DNA of 60,000 nucleotides from assembly GCF_032854445.1 (NCBI RefSeq), contig NC_088302.1:32583979-32643978 (forward strand). Direction: 5' to 3'. Positions 25,401-36,606 of this stretch are shown here, piece after piece. Both the position numbers and the translations under genes were made by a program. Below the pieces are notes generated by a model that worked only from the letters and a program-made list of their open reading frames with translations, was not told the DNA's origin and did no database searches. The stretch's first letter is position 1. Each line of letters starts with the position of its first letter. Source of the DNA: Liolophura sinensis (lineage: Eukaryota; Mollusca; Polyplacophora; Chitonida; Chitonidae).

Positions 25401-26727
25401 GAGGATGTTTTGAGTATATAATAATAATAATGCCTTGACATAATTTCATTTCATTTTTTTTTGGTTTTATATACTTGGGTTAATAAACATATCTGTTTAG
25501 ACTGATTCAGCCTGATTATGGTTTATGCCTATCTATAGACTTGTGAGATTTGAAGAGTTCTGAAAAACTGTTAACCTTTTCCACTGAATAGGAATACCGC
25601 AGTGCCAAAGTTGATAGATGCTTATGTACACTAAACTTCCATAACTGGCCGACATATGAAAAAGAATGCTCAAAAATACAGAAAGACAGAAAATAACCCT
25701 GCACGAATGAGAACATGCACATATGTTTATTATGAAGACAGAGTTTTTGGAATAAACAACTTCGGGCCCAGATGTATGGTGCAAACGTATTTACTTTTAT
25801 AGCGAGAGAAAACTACTTTTTCATCACAGCTTGTAGATTAATTTTTATTTTATGCCTCACTCTGGTACCAGGGAATAAAGCTTTAAGCTGTTGTCAAACC
25901 ATCTCAACATTTTTATCACCCAACAGCAACAATTAAATACGCTTACTTACGGCGTGAGCCGGTTACACACAACAATGAAATACATAAATATTTTTTGTAG
26001 GGCAATAGGGGAGTTTCGAGTTGGAACTCTTTTATCAATAAAGGTAAAAAAAAGTCAAATTGTATCATGTGGCCTGTCAGATATGTTAGGCAACTGTTAT
26101 CACATTTACTATAACATGGGCCTCGGGGGAAAAGTCTCATCGAAAGTAATTTATAGACTAAACCAATGATGGAGAAAACTGAGAAGCTGAACGCTTGGGA
26201 ACTAGAGAAAATTCCCAAAGGAAAGATTTTTCATTTGTGCTTCTAGAAAAGAGTGAGACAGGGGAGTGGTAAAATAATGTCAACAAAGGTTGTCTAACAT
26301 TTTTTTAGCAGTCAAATGACACAGTAGGACAGTTTTACTTTTGACGACAAAAGAGTTCCAACTCAAAATTGCCCTGTTAAAGCAAACATTACCCATCCGA
26401 AAGCAGACATCATCTCAACTCTCAATGCAACCAATCCTGAACCACAAAACTATTTTGTAGTTATTTACTAAGTGCTCGATTCCTTAATTGTTATTCAAAT
26501 GTGATGCACAAAGTATTCACATATATTTATGTAAATACTTAAATAGCTTTGAAAAACCTGGTTGTAGTAAACTGGCAGGAAGCCGGATTTTATGAGTAAT
26601 GCGTGTGTTTATTTACTAACTACCTCACTGCCGTCGCTAATCTGGTTTTACTTTCTATGGTGTTGTTTTTCATATTATAATGATTTATGTATGTACATGC
26701 ATGTATGTAGGCCTATGTGTGTATGTA
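22436..26727. other. Mostly unique non-coding DNA
   Basis: No gene recognised. 23640-23940 is dense in ACATGTTTAA/GTTTAACAT-type motifs. 23280-23340 is A-rich. 24460-24520 contains a short ATTACCTCCCCTGTATAG motif. Open frames present are short and unconvincing. Confidence 0.4.
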
Positions 26728-26829
26728 TTTATTTGATTTATTTATTTCATTGTTGTTTGCGCCCTACTGAAGAATATTTCATTTATACGACGGCGGCCAG
26801 CATTATGGTGGGAGGAAACCGGGCACAGC
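26728..26829 (-). mobile_element. SINE family A, 5'-truncated copy
   Basis: On the minus strand it reads GGTTTCCTCCCACCATAATG, CTGGCCGCCGTCGTATAAAT, GAAATATTCTTCAG and an AAATAAAT tail. The open frames across 26592-27345 are caused by this element and the adjoining microsatellite. Confidence 0.88.
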
Positions 26830-27013
26830 GTGTATGCGTGTATGTATGTATGTATGTATGTATGTATGTGTGTGTATGTGCGTATGTGTGTATGTATGTG
26901 TGTATGTATGTGTGTATGTATGCGTGTATGTATGTATGTATGTATGTATGTATGTATGTATGTATGTATGTATGTATGTATGTATGCGTGTATGCGTGTA
27001 TGTATGTATGTAT
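26830..27013. repeat. (GTAT)n microsatellite with GTGT/GCGT variants
   Basis: About 180 bp of tetranucleotide repeat. It sits exactly where the CATA-type 3' tail of the adjoining minus-strand SINE family B copy is expected, so it probably grew from that tail. Confidence 0.97.
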
Positions 27014-27236
27014 GATGACGAGAAGTCATTGGATGTATATACAATGCTACCGTCACTCAGATATATCAAAGACACCATACACGACCTCCCCCCCCCCCCC
27101 CCCCACCCCGTCGCATAATACTGAGTCAGGGCCAACCAGCGCTGTTTCCTTTCGCTATAACGTCTCAGAGCTGAGCCCCAAGCGAGGCAGCAATAAGTAC
27201 AAGTACCATTTTTGGTACGACCCGAAACAGGTAAAT
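27014..27236 (-). mobile_element. SINE family B copy (partial)
   Basis: Matches the B copy at 33.8-34.1 kb: GACGAGAAGTCATT, GACACCATACACGACCTCC, CAACCAGCGCTGTTTCCTT, AGCTGAGCCCCAAGCGAGGC and ACCCGAAACAGG on the plus strand. It contains a C17 run at 27088-27104. Confidence 0.7.
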
Positions 27237-27461
27237 TGTAATGAATGGATGGTTTGTGAAAAATGTGCTGTTGTCTTTTTATATTGTATTCTTGTGAAAA
27301 CCAGGACTCTACTGCTATACTAAGAATCACCGAGACCTGCTGCATTTGTATTGTTTTTATTTGTCTTAAATGTGATGACAGTAACAGGAATTTGAGTAAC
27401 TCTTGACCACTGACGTCTAATAAATTGCAGCTAACATAACTAGAGTTTTTTTTTTTTTTTG

Positions 27462-27640
27462 CCTAACTGTGCTGTAGTCATTGTGCTAGGGGCTGTATAA
27501 GTTGGCACTATTGGAGCATTTACATGAACAGTTAGAATAAAACCGTGACTGGAGTAAATTAACAAGCGGCCGGACACCGGTTACTAGTGACCGTTTGCCA
27601 ACTATCACACTTTAGTTTAACTTTCTGTACAGTAGTCGTT
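27462..27640 (+). repeat. Dispersed repeat family D copy
   Basis: GCATTTACATGAACAGTTAG, AATAAAACCGTGACTGGAG, TAAATTAACAAGCGGCCGG, CACCGGTTACTAGTGACCG and TTTGCCAACTATCACACT in the same order as the other D copies. Confidence 0.72.
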
Positions 27641-27831
27641 TATATTGCCTGCTTGCATTAATCAGCATTATCGGTGAACCGAAGAATGAAGGAGCACTGA
27701 TTGGATAATACTACCACAGAGACCTTATAGGTTGTTGATACATATGTTGTTTCTGAACTGTTATTTATTGCACCTCGTTAATAAATCAGAATTTTATCCG
27801 TTCTGGATACAACTGAAAACGTTTTGCCTAG

Positions 27832-28145
27832 CGTTACTACCCCACCCACAGGAGGTTAGCAAGGAGACAAAATGCTATGACTTCACTTCCAACAGCAAGA
27901 GCTCGAAAATACTCATGCTCGGTTGACTTTCTGACATGTTGCAGAGAAAAGTGCAAGCTACATGTGTTGGTATGCCATGGTACCACTCGAAAGTTAGGGG
28001 TAATATATTCTGGGGTTGAAGTTGACAAATTTGCTACATAAATAGCAAGGGAAATCAATGCGCTTATGTAAAACGGAAATAACATATGGAAAGCGTTGAT
28101 AGCGGCGCACGCTAATTCAGTCAGTGGCTGTCTTGGGCAGAGTTT
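27832..28145 (-). repeat. Dispersed repeat family F copy
   Basis: On the minus strand: TTTCCCTTGCTATTTATGTA, CAAATTTGTCAACTTCAACC, CCCTAACTTTCGAGTGGTAC, GTAGCTTGCACTTTTCTCT and GACAAAATG-complement segments. The same blocks occur at 31.45, 32.85 and 35.9 kb. The translation (LAIYVANLSTST ... NFRVVPWH) is parallel between copies, but no protein family is recognised. Confidence 0.65.
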
Positions 28146-28577
28146 CCACATGTTTTAAGGTCTTAACTTTCAAGCCATTAAACAATTATGGGTAGACATC
28201 TTTAATTTTGTTCCGCCCATATTCGTAAAACGTGCATTTGAGCATGATGTAGAATGAGAAAAATGTACCGTAACATAAAAAAAAAAAACAGATTGATGCT
28301 CCATATCAGGCTAATCAAATGCAGGATCATGTGATTAAAATGCTAAAACTTTGTGCACATGACGTGACTCTTCACGAGGATTCTGTATATGCGGAATTAA
28401 GGTTGTCGTTTCATTTGTTAACGTGACGGACAAAAACGAATGTAAAATTCACCTAAATCCCTACCGCCCAAGTATGATGGGGGAGATAACTCCCATCATT
28501 TCCCAAATGTTCTGATTAGGAAGAGTAGCTTCCCCTGGCATTAGTAACTCGAACGGAACCGCGTGAGAAATTTTCTC

Positions 28578-28704
28578 ATTTATTTGATTGGTGTTTTACG
28601 TCGTAAGCAAGAAGTTTTCACTTATATTGCACATAGTATTTCAGCACTATGGTGGGAAGAAACCATGCCGAACCCGAACGAAAGCCACGACCATCTGCAG
28701 GTTG
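28578..28704 (-). mobile_element. Diverged SINE family A copy
   Basis: Minus strand: CAACCTGCAGATGGTCGTGG, GGTTTCTTCCCACCATAGTG and AAACACCAATCAAATAAAT. The middle (GCTGGCCGCC segment) is strongly diverged. A fragment of family D (GCTGGCAAATTTTCACACC) follows at 28735-28850. Confidence 0.7.
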
Positions 28705-28895
28705 ACTGATGATAATGAAAACAGTTTGTTTCAATATAGTTACACAGACGTACAGGGCAGAGAGGAAAACGAGAGCAGTGACAATAGTGCGACAGCTGGC
28801 AAATTTTCACACCTAACCGATAAAATGCTGTCTCTTGTCAACCAGTCTGCGGAACGATGCTTCATTGGCCGTTAAGACCACTTGTCTTCTAACAA

Positions 28896-29010
28896 TGTAT
28901 GTATGTATGTATGTATGTATGTATGTATGTATGTATGCTTGGGGTTTGACTTCGTACTTAACAATCGTTTAATCATATACATGTTTGACGACGAATCAGT
29001 ATGATGTGCA
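28896..29010 (-). mobile_element. 3' end of SINE family B with (ATGT)n tail
   Basis: (ATGT)n at 28896-28936, then CTTGGGGTTTGACTTCGTAC and TTAACAAT. In minus orientation this is the B-family 3' segment (GTACGAAGTCAAACCCC) followed by its tetranucleotide tail. Confidence 0.7.
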
Positions 29011-29029
29011 TATTTATACTTGACACAGG

Positions 29030-29155
29030 GGAAAGTTGGTCGGCTAACTGCCAAAGGTCGATAGTTTACTACTGGAAAACTGGTTTCCTCCACCTCTAAA
29101 ACTTACCGCCATCGCACAGATTCTTGAGTTTGGCATTAAGTAAACAATAAATCAA
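29030..29155 (+). mobile_element. SINE-like family G copy (partial)
   Basis: ACTGCCAAAGGTCGATAGTTT, GAAAACTGGTTTCCTCCACC, ACTTACCGCCATCGCACAGA and TTCTTGAGTTTGGCATTAAG then AATAAATCAATC. It shares its 3' plan with family A but has a different body. Confidence 0.65.
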
Positions 29156-31440
29156 TCAACTTAAAACTTCACGCGGAAAAAATTTAAAAAGTTACATTTT
29201 CCAATAACAAACATTTAGAAAATTATGGATCTTCAAGTAGATTTTCTTGTTTACAGCAGTGCTAAGGAAATAGTTAAGGACCAAAAGTGTCAAAATATAT
29301 ATCAAAATATAGGTAATTTATTTGACAATTCACTTATAAAATATAAGACATGCCTTTCAGCAACTTTGTGCAAAATTTGACTTACAGTGATACAGGGGGG
29401 TACCAAAGGTGATTTTCAAAATTCCAGAAAAGACCACTTTGATCAATATCAAAGTAAACACATATATACAAACTGATATAGAAATGCTCATAGGTACTGT
29501 TTCCATGGACAGGGCTCAAGAAAAGACTAGTATCCCTTTTACAAACTGATTCACATAATAAAACCCTTTAAAAGAACAAACACTCCCCCCTCCCGCCCCA
29601 CCTCCACCACGGCTGCCATTGGTTGGTTGGATTACCTCAAATCACAGTGCAAAAGAATCCAACCACATGTGTTGTTGTCTCAGACTAAATTAGTGCTTTC
29701 CACATAACAAACACCAAAGTGTTACACTGACATCTACAACAGATAAATAGAGCGGAGAAATATGAATTTACCACTTGCAAAAAGAAAGCCACACAGTACA
29801 TGCACATTGGTCATTCAGACAGCCAGTAAGGAAACCTTCCCAAGACATGCTGAAGGGACCAAAAAAGAGGGAAAATGTTATGCTTTGTAACCTGTAACAA
29901 CACAGAAATCCTCAAATAATCAGTGAGAAATTACATCCGTAATCAGGTTCCACACTGGGTGTTTCTGGGAGGGCATGAGGCATGGGCATTTATGCTGCCC
30001 GTACATACATATATGAGAAATCTGTGAAGTTTCTCGGGGGAGTGGGGGGAGGGATTGGGGGTGCTGGAGGGATGTGTGTCATGCATAAACCAGGCAAAGT
30101 TCACTAAAGCCATGTTTGAGAGACCAGGCCGAAAGAGGGAAACCAAGAAGAAAGCTCAAAAGGTTTTGAACTAGGATGTGAAAGCCACGTGTAGCTGTCT
30201 GTTTTCTCAACTTGTGTGTGAGGACATTGGAAACATAAAAAGAAATCCCAGCTGCCCAGGGAGATAATTTTTGTTCCATCGCCGTACATAATGTGTGAGT
30301 GCACATGCGACTTGTCAGAGAAATGAATACACACATGCAATGACAACTGCATGCCTACAGTGGTTTATTTGTCAACTTCAAGCCTATGCCAAAGGCAGCA
30401 GCCAGTGTTGCAGCAAACATGCCTGTTTTTGATGTTTTTGTGACTGCAGGTTGATTTGATGCACATTTACCCAGTGTGTGGTGGCACACATGGGAGGGGC
30501 CTGACTTGGTTTGTGAATTAAATACACACTGGCCCTCTCTACTACTCTAGCCAAGTAAAATAATCTGCTGATGTGCTTTTATCCACCTTTGTGAGGCTGG
30601 GCCCTTATATGTGATGTAAGGCCTTATTGACCATCCTTAATCACACACAATATCTATCAGCAACATACTCCAATTTCACTGATAGCACTCAAATTTTGCA
30701 TTATTTATCCAGTGTCAGCCTCAAAAGAAAAAACCTCAGGAACAATGAAATGTTGTCTGTGTTTATTCCAGCCTGCTCATACACCTGTACTACCCTCGAC
30801 CACAGAGCTTTTTAGCCGATTTTTAGACAAAACAGATATGTGGGGAAATATAGGACTAAAAAGCTTTAGGACTGCTCAATCAAGTTCCATGCCAATGCAA
30901 ACCATATTGCACATGTACTCACTAAATATTATCAGGCTGCTGCGAAATCTGAGTGCAGAGTGACATGTTATGTGCCACAAGCGGACAGATCAGGCCACAG
31001 ACCCCCAATAATTTTACATAAGCGACAATGTTAACGTTTAGCGCTGTAGCTCAGTCCCAAACATTCCGTGGCAAATAAGCTTTGGTGCATACCTAGCCCA
31101 GTCTGTGAGAAAGAAGCCATTAAAATCTTGACATAGGTTGGCCGTCAAAATCTGGACCTTTCTATGCCGGCAGCTTGGCGGGGTGCCTAGCAATGCCAAA
31201 GGGACGTCACTCGCAGCCTCATCACCACCAGTCTTCTTGTGTCCTCTCGCCCAGAATTTCAAACTTTCATCAGTAAAACTTATACCTGCCCAAAACAGAC
31301 AATTTCCAGCATTTTGATACCAAGCATGCACCTGTACGCCAGAAACGGCAGGCTGGCAGCAAAAGAAGACTTTACACAATAAAATACTCAGAATTACATT
31401 CGTCCTCCCGAAAAATTGAAGTTGTAATGGGTGTCTGTGT
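29156..31440. other. CpG-poor unique region without a recognised gene
   Basis: Few CpGs by eye and a texture like a long untranslated region or intron. A minus-strand AATAAA occurs near 29316. A G-quadruplex motif lies at 30036-30061 on the plus strand. The 144-codon minus frame at 31472-31038 is not recognised and is not annotated as coding. Confidence 0.35.
30036..30061 (+). other. G-quadruplex-forming motif
   Basis: G-runs at 30036-30040, 30044-30049, 30051-30053 and 30057-30061 with loops of 1-3 bases. Confidence 0.65.
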
Positions 31441-31580
31441 CCTATATACATACCCTCACATGTAGCTTGCACTTTTCTCTACAACATGTCAAAAAATCAA
31501 CCTAGCATGATCACCATTTTTTGGAGCTGTGGTTGCTTGAAGTGAAGTCCTAACTTTTCGTTACTTTGGTAACCTTCAAG
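31441..31580 (+). repeat. Partial family F copy
   Basis: ATGTAGCTTGCACTTTTCTC, TACAACATGTCAAAAAATCA, TTTTTTGGAGCTGTGGTTGC and TTGAAGTGAAGTCC match the second half of the copies at 27.9 and 32.9 kb. Confidence 0.65.
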
Positions 31581-32840
31581 TGACCGGGTAATAACACTGG
31601 GCAAAATGTTTTTAGTTTTATCTAAAACAAACAAAATTTCTAAAAATAGAAATTTTTATTAGTAATATCTTCATATGATGCTAGCACTAAAATCAAAATA
31701 TTACAAGGTTCAGGGCAAAAGAAAAATGTTAGGGCTGTCTGGAGGAGCCCATCCATATTGATAATGTTGGGGGATAGAAGGGGGGTATTTCGTACATCCG
31801 CATTCCAGTTAGAAACTAAAATTTGACCACCTGTCCTCAGCTGCAGTGAGGTTATGTGAGAACTGTAAATCCTACCCCCACTTGTACATGTAGACATGAA
31901 TTATTAATAAACTGAAAGTTATTTTTTATTATTGTTGCACAAAGACAGCACATTTAACCAAATTTCATCTAATATAAGAAGCAGATGAACTTTCAGGCCT
32001 AAAACATACCATTAGCATATTTATATAACAGAGCCCCATCGAATTACCTCCCTTGATGTCACTTCATCGATTAAAAGGTGCGTTTGTAGGAGTGAGCTGT
32101 GGTTAGATGGGACCTCAGAAAATCGCAAATAGCAAGTTTCGTAGTGAAAGCAACATAAGGCAATCGAAGACCTACCTTTAAGACTCTATTCGGAGCTAAT
32201 TTAAAAATCCTGTCCCTTATTAAACACAAAAGATAGCTTCAGACAACTTTATTAAATATGTATATTCTACCATAGCTGAAAAACATCAACTTCATTTAAG
32301 ATCTCTCGACATTACTGCGACTCCCAAAGGTTGATATCATGTTTTTTAAACATTCTGTTGCCTAGGAAATAGTTTTCACAGCTGTCACATAACCTATATG
32401 TACATACTAGTTGCTTTAGTAGGCGAGGTGCCACTTCTCGTAGTTTCACGCCTCTCGCGTTATGTCGTAGTCGTTGTCATGTAACAAGGATATTGTTCAC
32501 TGCTGTAATAAATCTCATATGTAGGTGTCTCAGAGTAATGGGATTATATTAAATTGCCAAGTCTATCTACATGCATCCTAAAACAGTTCTGGTCAAATGA
32601 ATTACCTGTATAAAAGAAAGTTGGGAATTCAAGCCTAATAATTGGCAGGGAGAAATTTTGCATTAAAAAAACAGAGGCTGGGGAGGAGAGGGGAGGGCAG
32701 ATTGGAGGGGGTGAGGTGGGGTTGTTTAAGTAGGTGTCTAGGGATAGCCCGTAACAATTATACAAAAAGTAGTCCAGGTTGTCCAAGCAGTCCACTTACA
32801 ACTTGACCTCATCACAATAAAGGTGGTCAGGCAAAATTGG
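31581..32840. other. Unique AT-rich stretch
   Basis: No gene recognised. A G-rich tract with five G-runs lies at 32680-32721 on the plus strand (G4 potential). Confidence 0.4.
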
Positions 32841-33090
32841 GTCTCTTTTCTATAGGTTCCACGCATTAATTTCCCTTACTATTTATGTAGTAAATGTGTC
32901 TTCAACCTCAAAAATATATATCTCCTAACTTTCCCGTGGTACCATGCGTGTCAAGCCTCCTCATGCAGCTTGCACTTTTCTCTACAAGACTAAAAAAAAA
33001 CCAACCATTTTTTGAAGGTCTGATTGCTGGAAGCCAAGTCACTAGGTTGTGCTACCTTAATAACAAACCTTGTATTTTAGCCGCATTAGT
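32841..33090 (+). repeat. Family F copy
   Basis: CGCATTAATTTCCCTTACTA, TTTATGTAGTAAATGTGTC, CCTAACTTTCCCGTGGTACC, CAGCTTGCACTTTTCTCTAC and GATTGCTGGAAGCCAAGTCA in the order seen in the other copies. Confidence 0.7.
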
Positions 33091-33360
33091 TTGAGAGATC
33101 CCCCACCTTCTCTCAAATTTACAAGAAATCTGAAATACTGACTCGGCTTATCCGCGCAAGACACCAGCTATCTCCATTCGTCTTGGTGGAGGGGGGTTCT
33201 GGGTTTGTCTGGCTCCTAGCTACCATCTTTGTTAAGACTTCTGGAGGTTCCATTCTCATTTTTTTTTTCATTTGGTCTCGCGATAGTGGTATATGACTGC
33301 ATTGACAAACGGCACTGATCTGCATGGAATTAAAATGTAAGGCCATGGATATCCACCTAC

Positions 33361-33490
33361 CTCTCACCTGATGCGGTTTCTACTTCCGACAAATATTTTG
33401 AAAACTGTTTGAAATACGGAAAAAGTGCCAGTCTCGCGAGATTCTAATTAAACAATATATCGCGGTATATACCGCGTTTAAATAGACCAA
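33361..33490. promoter_or_regulatory. Candidate promoter: TCTCGCGAGA element plus 16-bp perfect palindrome
   Basis: TCTCGCGAGA at 33432-33441 is the palindromic element known from CpG-rich housekeeping-type promoters. CGCGGTATATACCGCG at 33461-33476 is a perfect palindrome, and a CCAAT (33487-33491 region) lies beside it. On the minus strand, GTCGGAAGT (ETS-like) and ATCAG|GTGAGAG (donor-like, near 33366) follow, with a frame (33367-33119) containing several ATGs. A gene on the minus strand is possible, but its product is not recognised. The direction is inference. Confidence 0.35.
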
Positions 33491-33784
33491 TCCTGACAGT
33501 GTTGGTGCCAGGATCACGAAACTGTCTCAGACTTAGATCAGGTTTTGTTGTCACTTGTAGTATTATTCTGGAATAATACTTATTTGAATTTAAACGTCAA
33601 TTTTCATTATGGTCAAGAAAGTTTAACACAACTCTATAAGTTTTAAAATGAATGTTAAAGTCACAATTATAGCACAGTGTGTCCGATCTACTTTTCTGTA
33701 AACACTTTAAGTCTGGCCTAATTCTAAGACAGCTTTATGATTCTGGGGAATTCTGTTACGCCTTCCTTGCGTGGTTTATATGTA

Positions 33785-34142
33785 TGTACGCATAGGGTTT
33801 AACGTCGTACTTAACAATTTGTAGTCATATGAGAACGAGGAGTCATTCAATGTGTATACATAATGTTGTCTTTTCTTGTGGCAGGGCTCGCCCATGCCAC
33901 TCAAGCGCTCCCGTCACTGAAGAATCATAACAAAGACACCAAATATGACACCTCACCAAGTCACATTATATCGACACCCGGTCAACCAATCATGTTTCCT
34001 TGCTTTAACCTCTCAGTGCTGAGCGCCAAGTGAGGCAGCCACAAGTAGCGTTTTTAAAGCCTTCGGTATAACCCCACCCTGTTTTGATCCCGGGTCTCAA
34101 GACGCGAACTCTCTGCCGATTAGGCCATCCAAGCGGTCCTTC
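33785..34142 (-). mobile_element. Near-complete SINE family B with tRNA-like head
   Basis: On the minus strand it starts GGACCGCTTGGATGGCCTAA then TCGGCAGAGAG (box A-like) and GAGACCCGGGATCAAAAC (box B-like position). It ends GTTAAGTACGACGTTAAACC followed by ATGCGTACATACA (short CATA tail). Copies at 27.0, 28.9 and 44.2 kb define the family. Confidence 0.75.
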
Positions 34143-34592
34143 TTTGCATGGAGATTGACATACCACCTAATTAGTGGATAAGTGGATATCACTTTGACTC
34201 ACAGTATCGCTATCTCGTTAGCAACATATGATTCACAACACTTAAGACACTTGCACGCGCTATAACGCGTGCACGAGAGATTTAGTATAGTCAGCCCACC
34301 ATCTTGGTAATTTAAGCAATGTAACGAACTTTTGGATGCAAAAAAAAAATAAAAAATAAAAAATAAAAAAAATAAAAGGAAAAGAAAAAGAAAAGAGAAT
34401 ATATAGGATACTTGTTTTTATCACTGTGTCTCCCTGTCTTTACGGACAGAGTTTAGGCATCTGTTTGGGTGTTATCTTATTTCATTTTGGTGCATAGTGA
34501 TCCGGATATGGAATAGGATCTAGAATTTTTTTTACAGCAATTCTTCACCTTTACGTTGAAACAATTGTCTGGCGTATGTAATAGTATTACAT
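34143..34592. other. Unique stretch with A-rich tract
   Basis: 34339-34400 is an AAAT/AAAAG-rich simple sequence. No gene recognised. Confidence 0.45.
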
Positions 34593-34966
34593 TTAGCTAT
34601 GGTGGAGGTTAGGTTGTTCGTTTGTTTATGGGGAATTTCAACATTTAGCTATGACGGCGCTTAGGTTACCTCTTTGTTTATGGAGAGTTTCAACATTGAG
34701 CTATGGCGGAGTTCAGATTGTCCGTTTGTTTATGGGGAATTTCAACATTTACCTATGGCTAGGCTATGTCGCCCCTTTGTTTATGGAGAATTTCAACACT
34801 AAGCTATGGGGAAGGTTATGTTACCTCTTTGTTTATGGGGAATTTCAACACTGAGCTATGGAGGAGGTTAGGTTGCCCTTTTGTGTATGGGGAATTTTAG
34901 CATTTAGCTAAGGCCGAGGTTTGGATGCCCCTTTGTTTATGGGGAATTTCAATACTATGGCTGAGA
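34593..34966. repeat. 52-bp minisatellite, ~7 units
   Basis: The unit contains TAGCTATGGTGGAGGTTAGG, then TTTGTTTATGGGGAATTTC and AACATT. The units are well spaced but individually diverged. Confidence 0.93.
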
Positions 34967-35134
34967 CGTTCTAGCGTTATATTGTCTTACGTAAAGAGGG
35001 AAATATGTTTTTTACATAGTGGTTGTAACATCCATAAACGTTAGGAGTGATGTCGTCTCTGGATGGCTGTATCGGTTAGTTTGATTACTGATATAATATC
35101 CTCGCTACATTTTATTGCGTTCATAATAAAATGG

Positions 35135-35275
35135 TTTTATTTATTGATTACTTTATTTCATTGAAATAATTTACTTACACGACGGCGGCCAGCGTTGTGG
35201 TGGGAGGAAAGCGGACAGAACAAGAGGGAACCTAGGTCCATCCACAGATTGCTGGCACACCTTCGGGAGAGGAAA
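35135..35275 (-). mobile_element. SINE family A, 5'-truncated copy
   Basis: Plus-strand view: TTTTATTTATTGATTAC, then ACACGACGGCGGCCAGCGTT, GTGGTGGGAGGAAAGCGG and CCATCCACAGATTGCTGGCA, the reverse of the family A body and tail. Confidence 0.85.
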
Positions 35276-35884
35276 CCAGCTAGAAAATTTCTTTAGAAGT
35301 CCGTTGCAATTATGTTTTTTAGATAGAGAAGAGAAGTCATAGAAATATTGAGAAAGATCTTTTGTTTTTTTTTCTTTTTGTTTTGTTTCACTTCCTCTCC
35401 CTACCCTGGTGGCGGAAGTTCTCGTCCAGCTTGTCAATTGCATACACCAGAGGTCGCGAGGTTTCCATCACTCTCCGATATAGACTTCATCAAAACTGGC
35501 CAGTAACCTGAACTGCTCTGCTCTTGGCCCAGGGTGTTTATCTTTGCCGATGTCACTGGTGGGATTGTCCTGAAAATAAATCAATAAACTCTCGATGATA
35601 AACTTTTAACTGAATAATTAAGTAATCTACCTGTTGGCATCTATCTATCTATCTATGGTGGCAGTTGTGTCAAGCGAACGTATAGGTTACAGGTCCGCAA
35701 TTCGCGCAACTGCGTGCAAGGTTTACCCCCGAATTGAAGAGTGCTGTGGATGTGATTGGAAAATACTGTCACACAGACATTATACATGTAGGTTGTTAAT
35801 ATACTTCAAATCTCTGCATTACTAAAGTTTGCACATTATAAAGTTAATACATATCAGCCTTTTATCGGTTTTGAATAGAAAAGA
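35276..35884. other. Unique stretch
   Basis: Contains a short (TCTA)n at 35639-35656. No gene recognised. Confidence 0.4.
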
Positions 35885-36050
35885 ACACGATTTTGCCTAG
35901 GGTTACCAAGGTGACAAAATGCTATCTGGTGTGGTATGGCAAAGCACTGAGTGAAAGTTTGGTGATATATATTTTTGAATTGAAACTGACAAATTTACTA
36001 CATAAATAGCAAGGAAAACTAGTGTGCTAATAAAACAGTGAGCTGCGAAT
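35885..36050 (-). repeat. Family F copy (partial)
   Basis: GACAAAATGCTATCTGG, TATGGCAAAGCACTGAGTGA, AAAGTTTGGTGATATATATT and AAATTTACTACATAAATAGC match the family in reverse orientation. Confidence 0.65.
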
Positions 36051-36462
36051 GCTGCGGTTGTGACGGCGAATGAGAAGCCGATGCTAAAACAAGGGGAACC
36101 ACTCTGCTTGTTTTCGTCGCAGGATTTCTCGTTATCTGTTAGGTTTTCATATACTATCGGTAGATTAATCGGGCCATTTGTTAAAACCACTTTCAAATTT
36201 TATGAACCCATTCCAGCTTGTTGTTCGACGAAAATATCTAATTTCGTTCACTAAATGACTTGCATGCATGTTCTGATAATAGTTAAATGAATGAGTAATT
36301 GGCTTTGACTAAAACAAATGATTGAGCATGCAATGTTTTTAGAAAATATACTAGTAGGTGAATTTAAAATCTAGAAATTTCACTACAATGTTATTTTTAA
36401 AGTTTGTTTGCTGATGGTTTCCTGTAAGAAGCTATTATTAATCCTGGGAAACCTGGGAGTGA

Positions 36463-36606
36463 TTGTTTATTTATACATTTGAATGCTGCTTAACGCCGTA
36501 CTCATGACTATTTTACTTATACCATGGCGGGCAGCATTATGGTAGGAGGAAACCGGGAAGATCCCGAGGGAAATTCGCGACCATCCGCAGCTTGCTGTAA
36601 GACCTT
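36463..36606 (-). mobile_element. SINE family A, 5'-truncated copy
   Basis: Plus-strand view: TGTTTATTTATACATTTGA, TTAACGCCGTACTCATGAC, CATGGCGGGCAGCATTATGG and GACCATCCGCAGCTTGCTGT. Confidence 0.87.

Noticed and set aside
26592-27345. 243- and 180-codon frames on opposite strands
   Set aside because: Produced by the (GTAT)n microsatellite and flanking SINEs.
31038-31472. 144-codon minus frame with internal splice-like sites (acceptor GTACAG at 31337-31332, donor CAG|GTATAAG at 31286/31285)
   Set aside because: The translation matches no family I recognise, and splice-like strings this short are common. Left as part of the possible gene at 29-33.5 kb rather than called.
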